Shown here in pieces: positions 46,641 through 57,406 of a stretch of 64,000 bases of DNA. Source of the DNA: Guillardia theta CCMP2712 (taxonomy: Eukaryota; Cryptophyceae; Pyrenomonadales; Geminigeraceae); assembly GCF_000315625.1 (NCBI RefSeq), contig NW_005434649.1, forward strand, positions 60,001 through 124,000, written 5' to 3'. The notes beneath the pieces are model-generated. The model saw only the letters and a program-made list of their open reading frames with translations, was not told the DNA's origin and did no database searches. The position numbers were made by a program, and so were the translations under genes. Numbering within the stretch: the stretch's first letter is position 1; each line of letters begins with the position of its first letter.

Positions 46641-47472
46641 ACCATCGGCACAGAACTCTCAGTCCTTCTAGTTCCGGAAGACCTTCAAAGGCTCACTGTT
46701 TTCAAATGTTTTGAAAATTAACAGAAAACTTGAAAAGATAACATCATCAAGTTTCAAATGAGTTCGGACTCTACTAAAATTCCAAAAATGATAAAATCGT
46801 ACTGTAATGACTTCTTGTGGTGGTGAGGCCGCGGCCGACGGTTGACCCAGTCAAACTTGATTACATTACCGGTCCTTCCTACTCATAATCCATTAGGAAG
46901 GGTGGGGTTAAAATGTAGCTTCAAGCACAAGTACCCTGCAAGAATGTACCCACCCTAGCTCCAGTTTGATTGTCACGGCCTCAAGTAGTGCAGCCTAGCC
47001 GCAATGATCGGACGAACAGCTTCATGCCCTCCCGAACTCAAGGGCGAAGGCTTCAAGAACACCGTCGGTAATGTCCTCCTCCTTCTCGGCCCTTCCTTCC
47101 GAGGCTCCTCCTCCCAAGTTCCTCCCGGGTCATCCTCTTCGGCTCCGCTCCCTGCCTTCAAGTCTGGGCCCTGCGACTCCTGGCTGGCAGGGTCGGAGCT
47201 CTGTCAGCGGCAGGCCCTGCCGGCCGATTGGGTTGAGATTCCTGCATGCGTAGTGATACCCGACCTATGTTGTAGTAGATGCTTTCCCTCCTTTCAAGTC
47301 TTCTTCTGCCAGCTCTTTGCAGCTCCTGTCATGCTCCCCTCGCACAGGCTGTTGCCGCGGTTGCAGGCTCCTTGAGACTCACCTTTCCACCCCCCTCCCC
47401 TCCACAACCTGACCGTGTCGGCCCCTCGTTTGATGCTGGTGTACCAACCAACCCTTGCTTGTTCTACCCTGT

Positions 47473-48508
47473 ATGTACCCTTCAATGCGGGCTTTCTCCA
47501 ATTCTGGAAATTTGCAAACTTCCCTAATCGGAGTTTCAGAAAAGTTGAAGAATCGACCGCTATCTGCTAGGACTAGGAATGTCCTCAAATCTCTGCCGCA
47601 GGAGTACAGGCAAGGGCACCTCCTCCAGCTGTCTACCCTGCCAGAAGTTCTGATCCTGTCTAAATCTAAAGGAAAGATCTTCTTCCGCTGGAGCAGGAGG
47701 ACAACGCCCCAGAAGCCGCAGAGAGGTGAAGAGATGTCAATCTCTGCTTGCACTGACTCGAACTCAAGCGGGAATGCTACCATAACGAGGCTGAAGAGTG
47801 TGAGAGAAGACGTGGAATCGACTCTGGTACTCACTCAGAGCAGTAAGTCTTGTTCTTGCGATGCTCTTACGCCCTCGGTTCGGCCCTGTTGACGTTTTGC
47901 CGCAAGTCCTCAACGAAACCTCTTCGCTGCTAGCTTCTCAGTTCAGGGGGATGACATCGAGAGAGGTGAGCGCAACTTTCTATTCCCTTCCTTCCGCTTC
48001 CACGTCTGAGTCTTCTTCAAAGCTCAAGAGCCGTGTCAAACTTTCTTTCGAGACCTACGACACATCCAAGTGATTATATGCTTGCCCCTTCTCACTTGTT
48101 CAAACCCTTGTCATGACATCAACGATGATTTTACTTATTTCTTCACAGAGATGGCGTGCTACAACCTCACGAGGTCAAAGCTGCGCTTGCCGGGCTGGGA
48201 GCAAATCTCTCCGACACACAAGTCTTGGTAAAGGGGAATGGGCAGAGGAGGGTTTGCAAAAAGGGGAAGCGGGAAGGAAGGGGACGTGCGGTACAGAACG
48301 ATGGGAATATGATTTCATTCCAGCAATATTGTGAGATGCATGGAAAGGACATGGTCCTGAGGCTGGAAGATTATGAGAGAATCGTAATGCCTCGTTTCTC
48401 TCCCTCCTCCCTTTGTTTCCCTTCTCTATTCGACCCCGCTCTCATCATAGCTGGCAGGTCATGAATGCTGTTCAAGGCAAGCCGTTCGAGGTGGAGACAG
48501 ACGCGTGA
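47473..48508 (+). CDS. EF-hand domain protein
   Basis: Exons 47473-47842, 47907-47965, 48023-48069, 48149-48227, 48297-48383, 48458-48508; 693 nt, 230 aa, all phases consistent. Two in-frame ATGs (47473 and 47485) could start it. Residues 1-125 are basic and unfamiliar (SLPQEYRQGHLLQLSTLPEV). A canonical calcium-binding loop DTSKDGVLQPHE is split by the intron at 48070, followed by VKAALAGLGANLSDTQVL. A second, incomplete hand (NDGNMISFQQYCEMH) keeps only the C-terminal half of its loop. Probable calcium sensor of the calmodulin-like group with one working site; no myristoylation signal and no kinase domain. The last acceptor was chosen as CTGGCAG|GTCATG because it alone keeps frame to the stop. 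Confidence 0.72.
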
Positions 48509-48811
48509 AGCTACAAAAACGAGAAAATTAGATGCTGATTATGCCAGACCCATGGAAGTTTTGGAAGTTGACTATCAAGACCGTCAACTGTGTAACATTT
48601 TTGATAATTTCCCACCAACGATCTAGATATTGATGATAGATTTTAAACCTTTCTGATGATTGAAGGAGAAAAAGCCTGCATTATAGAAAATTGGTCTACC
48701 CAGCGGTTGTGCATGAAGTCCTTTGAACAGACTGCGCCTCCACAACTTCGTTTTATGACCTTGCTCAGGGCCTCAATCTTTCTGCAGGAAAGATCTGTCA
48801 CAAGACCCTTG

Positions 48812-50514
48812 TCAAATAATCTTGAAACCAACCTTGGTTTGAGCATCCTTGTCCCTGTAAGTCTTGCGGCTGTGTGCGACATGTAAGAGGAGGCAAGGGA
48901 AAGGGAAAAGGCGGCGCTCAAAATGAGGGAGGGAAACGAGGAGTTGTAGCTGTGACAGAGGGGCGGGCAGGGAGTTGGAGGACAAAGAGAAAGATGGAGA
49001 TGTCTCGGAGAAAACAAAACGAAAAACCTGAAATTGATGAAAAGAAGCAGAAGCTGCATATGATTGTAATCAGCACGCTCCTTGTCCTCTTCCCCACATG
49101 TCATGGTAGACTCACAGAAAAATTGAAGGCAGCGTTGAAGTAGACAGCGCCTCGTCCCTCGCAGCCTATCAAGTGCGCGGACCAGGCATGAGCAGGAGAG
49201 CAACGACGGCCGAGTTGAAGAGTTGGGGGAAGAAATTCACAGACCTTCTCCCTTGAGGACTCGAGTCTTGTAATAGTCGAGGACGAAGAAGGGCAGAGCA
49301 AGGATGAAGCTACAGCCACAACTTTACGATTTTGGAACACGCGAAAGAGGGAACAGGATGACCTGGTCTGAAATTGGATAATCTGCCCTCGGGTGATATA
49401 ACGCTTCCACCATGGCGGCGGCTGGTAGACTGATGGACCAGATATCAGAGGCAAGCGGGGCAGAGGGAGATGGGGCAAATGGAGGAGCAGGGGAGGATGT
49501 GAGGGAGAGAGGGGAGGCATTCCTGTAATGGCGAAGTAATAGTACATAAACACGTGGATCAGCGTGTTGGCAAGAAGTCCAAGCGTCTGTCATCGCACTT
49601 GATGTCTCCATATCTCGATCTATCAATGTACCTGGAGGGACTGAGAGTACTCCAACCAGTTCCAGCACATGAGCACGACGACAGCATGATGGTAGACGTG
49701 GAGGAAGTCAAGAGGTTTTCTTTTCAAGACCTGACATAGTCAAGACTGGAGCATCAGAACATCTTCTGGGTCTTGAAGGAGACTTCCCACCTTGAAGAAG
49801 GTATCGAAGAATTCGAGGTATTTGCTCAAGTAGTAGATGTAAGACCAGTAGAACAATCCCCCCTTTGCTTGCGTTCCGATCTTCTCGCAAAACATCCACT
49901 CGATCCCATCATAACTTCATGTTCGTCATAAACATTTCCATGAATTTGTCCGATTACCTGCTCCGCTTCACAAGCTCGTACGCTGCACCAAGGAACATCA
50001 CCAAGGAGAGGAGGCAGAGAATGGCATTGTGAAGCGACAGGAGAAACTTCAACGTGGGGGTGTCCTGTTGCTTTGCGCCAGGAGGGAGAGGGCCGAGGAA
50101 GAACTTCAGCCCAAAGATCCCTCCGAAGTAGAAGAGCTATAAATTTCAAGTGAGAAGACCGCAGGGTTGAAAACATCGCCCTCAAGGACAACTTTGACGC
50201 AGAATATCTCAAGTTGATCTATTCCGCACACACAAAACCTCATCTAATCAACCTTTCCCCATCAGATTTCCAACCATTCAGTGACATCTTCGTCATGAAA
50301 TCGACAACAAGCAAGGTTGGAACCACACTCCTTCGCAGCATTCAACCTTCAAAATTGCACACATCGAGCAAAACGAGCAAGAAACAGCAACATCGCACAT
50401 GTCAACATCGTTCTCCTCATGTTATTCATCAACATGTCGCCTTCTCACCTCTCCCACGATCATGAACTCCATCTCCCGCATCGGCGCATTCTCCCAATTA
50501 AAATCCGCCATCAT
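48812..50514 (-). CDS. ELO-family very-long-chain fatty acid elongase
   Basis: 3-ketoacyl-CoA synthase of the ER elongase cycle. Exons 50449-50514 (MMADFNWENAPMREMEFM), 49958-50136 (LFYFGGIFGLKFFLG...ILCLLSLVMFLGAAYEL), 49791-49914 (YWSYIYYLSKYLEFFDTFFK), 49632-49730 (LKRKPLDFLHVYHHAVVVL), with the catalytic HxxHH box HVYHH, then TLGLLANTLIHVFMYYYFAI to about 49515, PPPWWKRYITRGQIIQFQT (49360-49440), FVLDYYKTRVLK near 49260, NAAFNFS near 49120, and a last exon with KTYRDKDAQTKVGFKII ending at 48812. After YYYFAIT no GT donor exists: either a 36-residue Pro/Leu-rich insert stays in the protein or a non-canonical intron is removed. The Lys-containing C-terminus suits ER retention. Confidence 0.83.
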
Positions 50515-50700
50515 CCTTTAAAACTCACCAACCCCTACCTCCCTCCCCCCTTGGGATTTCTGATGAAGTAGGGGTGGGTTAAAAGTAGGAAAATCCCGAT
50601 GAAAGCGGTTCAATGAAACTACTGCGGTTGGAGATGGAGGAGGATGAGGAGGATGAAGAACATGCTGCTGCTACTGCTGCTGCTTATGGTGGTGGTGGTT

Positions 50701-50758
<58 letters not shown>

Positions 50759-52414
50759 GGAGGAGGAGGAGGAGGAGGAGGAGGAGGAGGAGGAGGAGGA
50801 GGAGGAGGAGGAAGGGAGGAAGGAAGGGATTGACTTTCCCTCTCCCTCTCTCCACCCGTCCATCCATCTTTCCTCCCCATTCTCTTTTTATCTGCATGGT
50901 CAACATTGAGGATTGTGAAAGATGTTGCCTGATACGAAGAAGTTTAGATGAGAGATGGAGGTGTTCTCGAGTAGGAAAGAGTAGGGGAGCAAACGACGTG
51001 AGCTGCTGATTAGCACATGTCTTGATTCATCGCAGCAGTACTCAAAGATTTTTCCTTTTCTCCTTCGTCTGATACAGTTGAGATAAATGAATTTAGCTAA
51101 AAGTTACGACAGGCAGCGACGTTGGCAGCATGCAGTGACAACTGGTGATAATTAAGTAGCCCAACAGTGAGCTTGCAGATGAAGCCGGTCTTTCTTAATT
51201 GCCACTGAAGTCATCTACATCATTTCCATTCTCCTACTTCCCCGACAAGCTGCAGCAACATTCTGCTCTTAGATCCTCTGCTGTCTCTGAGAAAAACATC
51301 TCGAGTAATCGGTTCAATGTTTCCTTGCTCCTGCTGGGGACAACATGGTTATTGGATTCAAATACCTTCCTGGGTATTTCGCCAACTTGCGGAAGCTGCC
51401 AGCTTTAAAGGTTGCAGCACGTACGACTTCTGCTCCTGCTCTCTACTTCCATCCGCCTCCTCATAAACACTCCACAACATGATTGCACGCCTCCTACACC
51501 GCCATGGCTTGACCTGACCTCGTCGCAACGAGCCCGATGGAGGATTCTTTACGGGCTTGCTCCTACTCTAGACAGACCCGCTAGATGCGCCATCCTCCTC
51601 ACAGGGTCTTATGCACGCGTGTTCTCCCGGTCCTCGTTCCCCTGGTCCACCATGATCGCGCTGGCGCCGTAGTTGCGCCTGGCAGGAAGGGGGCATACCA
51701 TAAATTATGAGCCGTTCAATAAATCCCCTATGTGTTCTCGTTATTTTATTGATAAACATAGATATCTGCAGCTGCGAGATTTGTAGGAAATTGAAAGTTG
51801 TAATAAACTTCGATCGGTGGGCCACATCCTCGGCACCACTTCCTTCCATGCAGCTTCCATGAACGCGCACTGACGAAGAGGCTCCTGTTTCATGCGCACT
51901 TGTCGATCCGCATGCCGACATGCTGCTTGCACACGAGGGCATGATCACACAAGCTCTACACACTTGCAGCTCTGCTCGCATTCCTTGCTGTTCTCCTCGC
52001 GTCTGCTAACTCCATTGATCCAATCCTTCCATCCCTTCCATGCATCCTTGCTCGTCTCTGCTCTCTTTAATAATGCTGTTTCGCACCATCGAGTTTGCAA
52101 TCAACTCATTTCGCTGAAAACTTCACTCCTGTGATGCATGCCTGCTGGTTTCATCTTCGCTTGCAAGTTCTGACGGCTGCCATAGGCCAAATCCCGATGT
52201 TCACTTCATGCTACACCTGGAATAAGGGCTGAGCTGATTCAGTCTCGTCCGTCTCGTCTCTCAGTTTGCAATCATCGCATCAAGCTGCTGTGACGTCAGA
52301 AGGGAGATCAAGTGATCGCCTTCAATACTTTGGTCAGTGAGTTATCAGACGAGGAAGGTCGACCCCTCATTTATTGGGCGTCCAAGCATGAAATAATCCG
52401 GGTTCACATGAAGC
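50515..52414. other. Divergent intergenic region
   Basis: 50535-50590 has CCCCTACCTCC and GTAGGGGTGGGTTA words just upstream of the ELO start. 50700-50810 is a microsatellite pair. 51000-52300 shows no solid gene; a minus-strand stretch near 51600-51690 (RRNYGASAIMVDQGNEDREN) looks faintly coding but could not be linked to exons. Confidence 0.4.
50700..50810. repeat. (ATG)n followed by (GAG)n microsatellites
   Basis: About 19 ATG units (50700-50757) run straight into about 17 GAG units. All six frames stay open, giving spurious poly-Asp/Glu/Met reading frames. Confidence 0.97.
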
Positions 52415-53724
52415 ATGTCTCACATGAACAGATTCTCTCGCTTGTTCAAGAGGTTTCCAGCAAGCCTCCAATGCGGTTTCGGTCAGGCAAAGAGGCACGT
52501 GCACGCTGAGCAAGTACTAGTGAGGTCGTTTTCACTGGGGGAGCAAGAGCGCAAGGAGGCAACCAGAAGCATACTTCCCCCTCAGACGTACAGGTCCGAC
52601 CTTCCATCGGACCTTCCACCCTCGCACAGGAAAGAAGTGACTGGCAAGCCCGATGAGAAACCCAAAAGAAAGCTGCTCAAGTCGTTCACGACCTTGAAGG
52701 ACCTCGTCCAGTACTTGGAGCCTTTCTCGTCAGGGGGGGCAGCAGGCAGGAGGAGAGGGGGAGGTTACGGCGATGGTGACGCGATGGGCAGATGGATCGC
52801 TTCCCTTCCGAGGAGTCGAAGCGTCAATGGCTCTCAACCACTTGCATCGTCTGCGTCTTGACTCCAAGGTTGATCGATGACTCTCGCTTGTTGATGGTAG
52901 TGGTGAGAAGGGCGAAAGTGGAGGTAGTTCAAATGGTGGTGTTGGAGGTGGTGGTGGAAGAGTAGGATACATTTCAAAGGTTGAGAATTGTTTTGTTTGC
53001 AGAAGGACTCAGAATTGTCGGAAGACTTCAAGCGCCAGGTACTTTTTCGATCATTTCTTTTGTTCGAGACATGGTTGTACGTTTGGAACACTGCAAACGG
53101 TTCTTGATTTGGAGACGACTGATTTGGATGGTTTTGCTTTAGATCCATCAGTTTGCAGGAATGGTGATGAGAGACATCGGTGAGATCAAGGGCAAGAATC
53201 TGTCGTGGACGCTCAATGCGCTCAAGGTCTTCCTCTCAGTGTTGGAAATCGGAGCTCGCTGAATTGACTATAGGACGTCGTTGGTTTCGAAAGCTTGTTT
53301 GACGCAGCGGCAGATCGGCTGATGGCTGTTAGCTGACTCTGATGAGTTGCTTGTCATGCTGACTTGTTCTGTTATCCATATCCTCCAGCTCCCTGTCAGC
53401 CACTTCGAAAACCTACAGGTTCGTCTTATCCATTGACACCAACTTCATTTCCTGCTTTTCCTGCTGCCCAGTGAATTGCCTCTTGTTTTTTTATTCTTCT
53501 AAGCCTTGAAAAATTACTGAAAGTTTTTCTCTCGTCTGCAGTCGATCTCCCTGTGTTGCAACGCTTTCGCTCACTCCATCAACTCGAGGAAAATCTCGCC
53601 TAACAAGCTAAAGGTGATCGGCGTCCGCATGATCCTTCTGTATCTCACCTGTACACGAAGATGCTTGCAAATCATATGGCAACTGCTTCAGTGGCCTTAA
53701 TGGACCCGCAAAGCTCTGAGGTTG

Positions 53725-53763
<39 letters not shown>

Positions 53764-55631
53764 TTCCGCTCCCTCTGCCCTTGCCCTTGACAATCCCCTG
53801 AGTCGGCCTTGCTGCTGGGTTCGTGATTCTGGGTCTTGTCTGCATTTACCTCTTCGCCTGAATCCAAGTTTCAGGTGGATGCTCGGTCCATCGCTGTCCT
53901 TTGCAACGCTTTTGCTAAAGTAAGATTCAAAGGAGGAGGAAGCTAAGGAGGAGGAGGAGGAGGAGGAGGAGGAGGAGGAGGAGGAGGAGGAGGAGGAGGA
54001 GGAGGAGGAGGAGGAGGAGGAGTCGGTGGGGCGGGCAGAGAGAGGAAGCAGGAGGAGAAACTTAACCTCTCAGCAGATGAGCCCGGAGAGGGACGAAGTG
54101 TTTGAAAGTGCATCACAAGGTCACCTCTCCTTACTGCCATGGACTCGTTCTCATGTGTGTCGATAGCCATACAAGCCATGTCCAAGAGGAATGTCAGTAT
54201 GAAGCTACAGGTGAGAAGAGACCTGAGAAGAGACTTTATTCGCATCTCCGCTGCTTCATCTCTTCATCTCTCGTTTGTTGCTCCTCGTTCCTTCCACACG
54301 CTCTCAATCCCTCACTTTTGTCACTTCACTTCTCCTCCGCCCTCAACTAACCATCTTCTCAATCTCACTGATCGCCCTCAGGACGTGCGAAAGCTCTGCC
54401 ATGCCTTCTGTCATCGCCTCACCTACGATCAAGAAAGGTCGACCTCCCCCTCCCCCCCCACTCCCGGCGCTTGCTGAGCTCCTCCCAGGGACAGCGCGCT
54501 GTTCTGTATTCTTTTCTCCGTGGCCAAGTCAGAGCTGCGGAGTGAAAGAAAGAGAAGTCTTAAAACCAACAGCACGAGATGCTCGTCTTCTTGCCTCCTT
54601 GAGCATGGAGGTGACTTGCCCTTCACATTCCCCGCCGACTTCCGCTCACCCTGTTCGTGCAGACAACGTCGGGTGCCTTCCGGTCGACATCGCCCTCATC
54701 CTTCAATCTGTGACTGAAACCTGCGTCCTGCCTCCTCTCACCTGGTCCTCCAGCTCCTGCGATCGCAGTACAACGACTTGGAGATGCTCGAAGAGCTGAA
54801 GCAGACGATTGACGTTGACTTGCCTTGCACCCTATCCCATGGAACATTGAAACATTGTCCAGGCACTGAGTCTTAGCTTCCCGCAACACTTCGACGGGAT
54901 GGTAAATCCTGTGTTCATGCGTTGCTTGTTCTCCCTGCTTGTTCTTCCTGCCTTCTTCATTCCTCCTTCTCTTTCAAAACCCTTCTCCTTTTTCAGTTCT
55001 TTGTCGTTTGCTCTGTCTCTTTGCTCGATCTCTCTGACGTGCTTTAAAGAGCATACACGTCATCCTCAACGCTCTCGTGCAATTTCGTGTGTGTGACGCA
55101 AAGGTCTTAACCGCCATAGGCAGGTCGGCTATTTCACTCCTCTCGACCTCTTCTCCCTCTCCTTCCCTCCCCTTCCTCCTTCTCAACGGCTTGTCAAATC
55201 CTCACAGCTTTCAGGTGCATCATAGCGTCTAATAAGGTCAGCTCGAAACCAGAGGCGATCCTTTCCTTCAAGGCACTATCTTCAGCCTCCCTCCTTCTCC
55301 TCCTCACCATCTGCACAGACGATTCGCACCTGGCTCGACGTCGCTACCGATCTTCAGATCCACTCCGAGATTGTGGACATGATCATTGAGGTTCATCGTC
55401 TCCCTGCCCCTCCTCCTCAACCTCCGCACTCAGCTCCTTCTACCTCTCCCCGCCTTCCTGCTATCTTAGCTTCTTCTTCCTTTCTCTGCCTCCTCGTGCT
55501 TGCGCTGATCCTCGTTACAGATGGCGATGGAGATGATTTCCAGCAACGTTGCCAGCATCTCCAACGATGACTCGCATGCGCTCGTTCGCGCCATCACAGA
55601 GAGGGGGGCGGATGGGCCCCTGATAAGATGA
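52415..55631 (+). CDS. Organelle-targeted helical-repeat (HPR/OPR/RAP-like) protein
   Basis: ATG 52415 opens MNRFSRLFKRFPASLQCGFG, an amphipathic Arg-rich presequence typical of mitochondria. At least a dozen small exons follow, each about one helical repeat: KDSELSEDFKRQ (53005), IHQFAGMVMRDIGEIKGKNL (53145-53230), DVVGFESLFDAAADRLM (53275), SISLCCNAFAHSINSRKISP (53542-53612), VDARSIAVLCNAFAK (53875-53920), SCVSIAIQAMSKRNVSMKLQ (54145-54210), DVRKLCHAFCHRLTYDQE (54382-54436), YNDLEMLEELKQTIDVDL (54769), SIHVILNALVQFRVCDAKVL (55055-55110), IRTWLDVATDLQIHSEIVDM (55323-55390), and a last exon 55521-55631 ending GADGPLIR-stop. The recurring SIxxLxNAxAK pattern fits heptatricopeptide/octotricopeptide RNA-binding repeats that act on organelle transcripts. 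No C-terminal RAP domain is seen. Exon edges are approximate. Confidence 0.6.
53727..53762. repeat. (CCCTCA)n hexamer repeat
   Basis: Six perfect units in an intron of the helical-repeat gene. Confidence 0.95.
53945..54021. repeat. (GGA)n microsatellite
   Basis: About 25 units in an intron of the plus-strand helical-repeat gene. This is one of few tracts that are purine-rich on the coding strand. Confidence 0.95.
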
Positions 55632-55946
55632 AACAGTAGCAGCTCTTCTCCCTTCCTCCTCAACTCCTTCCTTCCCACCTCCTCTTCTTCGCGTTGCTCC
55701 TCCTCAATCCCATAAGGAGCGCTACTCCCTGTAAGAAAACGTCTTCTCTTCCTCCTTTACCCCTAGCGCTCCCGCCCTATCAAAATCTTTCCAACTTATC
55801 ATTCACATCCTCTAACTCCACTTGTATCATACCTTCCCTCCTCGTTCCTAGTCACACGGAATGTTCCTCTCTTTCCCTCTCCCTCCCCTCCTCCTTCCCC
55901 ACCTCATTCATCAGTCCTCATTCATCTGTTTATCCTTCAACTTCAC

Positions 55947-56914
55947 TCAATCAGCTCTCTCTACAAGTACATTCAGCCCGTCCATGATCCCGCTCTCCCC
56001 GACGGTGCTCTTGAGGTCGACCGGTCCTGTCTTCCATGACGTTCCTCCTCGCACGACGAGCTGGTAGTCTCCAGCTTCCACCCCGTTCTCATTCGCCCAC
56101 ACAGTCAGGAGCTTCTCCGTCGACATGGTAGGACGGACAGTCAGCTCGAGCGGCTCGCTGCCTCCGGTCAAGATGATGTTCCACTTGTCCTCGGGAGAGT
56201 AGGACGGTTTCTCCATCGACATGCGTTTCGCCTTGTCGCCAGACTTTACCGCAGTGGCACCTTCACCTGCCTTGATCTCATCCGACACCTCCTTCAGCTG
56301 CGTCTCGACGGTGTCCAGCGCAGTCCGCGCAAACTTCTGGGTCGCCTCTTCACCGAACAAGCCTCGTCCGGACTTGAGGTTGCCGAGGATGCCGCCAAGA
56401 GCGCTGCGAGACAGAACATGGTCACATGCTATCAATATGGCGGGGGTTCAAGCCAAGGGATCTCAGAGCAGCTCATCTAGTCTAACCTTGCAACTTGCTT
56501 GGTGTCGGGGACGTCAAAGTCCTCGTTCTTCATCGAGACTCTCCTGCAGATTCCTGCAGCACGTCCAGCTGAGGCTGCCCTCAGTGGTAAGCCGCATCCC
56601 GAGAACGCAGTCGCGACTGCGAGGGACTGAAGGATGAAAACCCCAAGGCACAAGACTGTTTGAGGAAAGGCGTCAGAGGGATGTGAGATTGATCGATATC
56701 AGGTGACGACCATGTGGAGAGAACGAGGTCATCACAATATTGCGAGGAGTGAGCAAGAACGAGTTGAAATGGGCAAGAATCAACAAGAGCATCTCGGTGA
56801 CAAGACCTCTCAGTAGGATGAAAGAGATGTTATGTCACTTTGATGCATCTTTCACAGCTGAATCGTCCTCTTCTCCATCTACTTCTCTCTATTGCACTCA
56901 CCCGTCCTCGCCAT
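55947..56914 (-). CDS. Plastid-targeted protein of unknown function, possible beta-grasp domain
   Basis: Exons 56902-56914 (4 codons plus 1 nt), 56487-56655, 55947-56403; 639 nt, 212 aa, phases agree. The joined N-terminus MARTVLCLGVFILQSLAVAT is an ER signal peptide followed by AFSGCGLPLRAASAGR, a Ser/Ala/Arg-rich transit peptide with Phe at the expected cleavage site. This is the hallmark of import into red-lineage secondary plastids. The mature part has a helical region (ALGGILGNLKSGRGLFGEEA, TALDTVETQLKEVSDEI) and a C-terminal 85-residue module (WNIILTGGSEPLELTVRP, STEKLLTVWANENGVEAGDY, GIMDGLNVLVERAD) whose strand/helix order suggests a ubiquitin-like beta-grasp fold. The function and family are not recognised. 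A 13-nt first exon makes the gene easy to mis-annotate. Confidence 0.72.
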
Positions 56915-56949
56915 TGCCGGCCGCCAGCGTAAGAAATCGGGGAGAAGGC

Positions 56950-57215
56950 CAACAACATAGTGGGGTGGGTCCAATGACTACCCTTAGTCCCCCTGCATTT
57001 CGTGCTACCAACACTGGGTACTTGGGTCCACTAAACATTTCTCGGACATTGGGGTAGGGTCATCCTCCACGGTTACGAGCGGGGATGTGGGAACCACATC
57101 ACAGGTAGGGTACCGTTTGTGGGAAGCTGGAGGGGTAGGAGTGTTAAGGGTGGGGATGGGGTCCAATTTCCTAGTCTTTGCCGTATACAATTAGGGGGTG
57201 GGGTACCCCGGAAAT
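56950..57215. promoter_or_regulatory. G-rich motif cluster between divergent genes
   Basis: Contains GTGGGGTGGGTCC, GGTACTTGGGTCC-like words, GGGGTAGGGTC (57050), GGTAGGGTAC (57104-57113), AGGGTGGGGATGGGG (57147) and GGGTGGGGTAC (57196-57206). Both flanking genes start within about 200 bp. The best-developed example of the spacer family; a promoter role is inferred. Confidence 0.4.
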
Positions 57216-57406
57216 AGTAGGACGGCGAGAATGCCGGAGGCACGCCGTTGAAGGCGATGGCGAGGGGAGAGGAGCGAACATGAGAGGAAGGGACGGAATG
57301 AAAATGGTGGAAGAAGGAAGATGGAGTTGAGTGTGCATTGGAAGGAACTTGTGTTGTCATCATACACATCTTGAAGCCCCGTTCAGTATTGCCAGGGAGA
57401 CCAAAC

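Larger units (their letters stand above)
45464..47472. other. Divergent intergenic region
   Basis: About 2 kb between the SAM gene (minus) and the EF-hand gene (plus). 45706-45749 is an octamer array. 46060-46440 contains many ACCC/GGGT words (CTACCCTACCC near 46081, CACCCCCGGTGATT near 46314, GGGGGTACATTC near 46427). 46550-46640 repeats CTTTCAAACTT-type words. 46890-46965 has GAAGGGTGGGG and GTACCCACCC. Open frames at 47004-47375 show no family resemblance. Confidence 0.45.

Noticed and set aside
47004-47375. 123-codon plus frame
   Set aside because: No homology pattern, and it does not connect in phase to the EF-hand gene.
50613-51009. Asp/Glu- or Met/Arg-rich proteins
   Set aside because: Produced by adjacent ATG and GAG microsatellites; no flanking coding signal.
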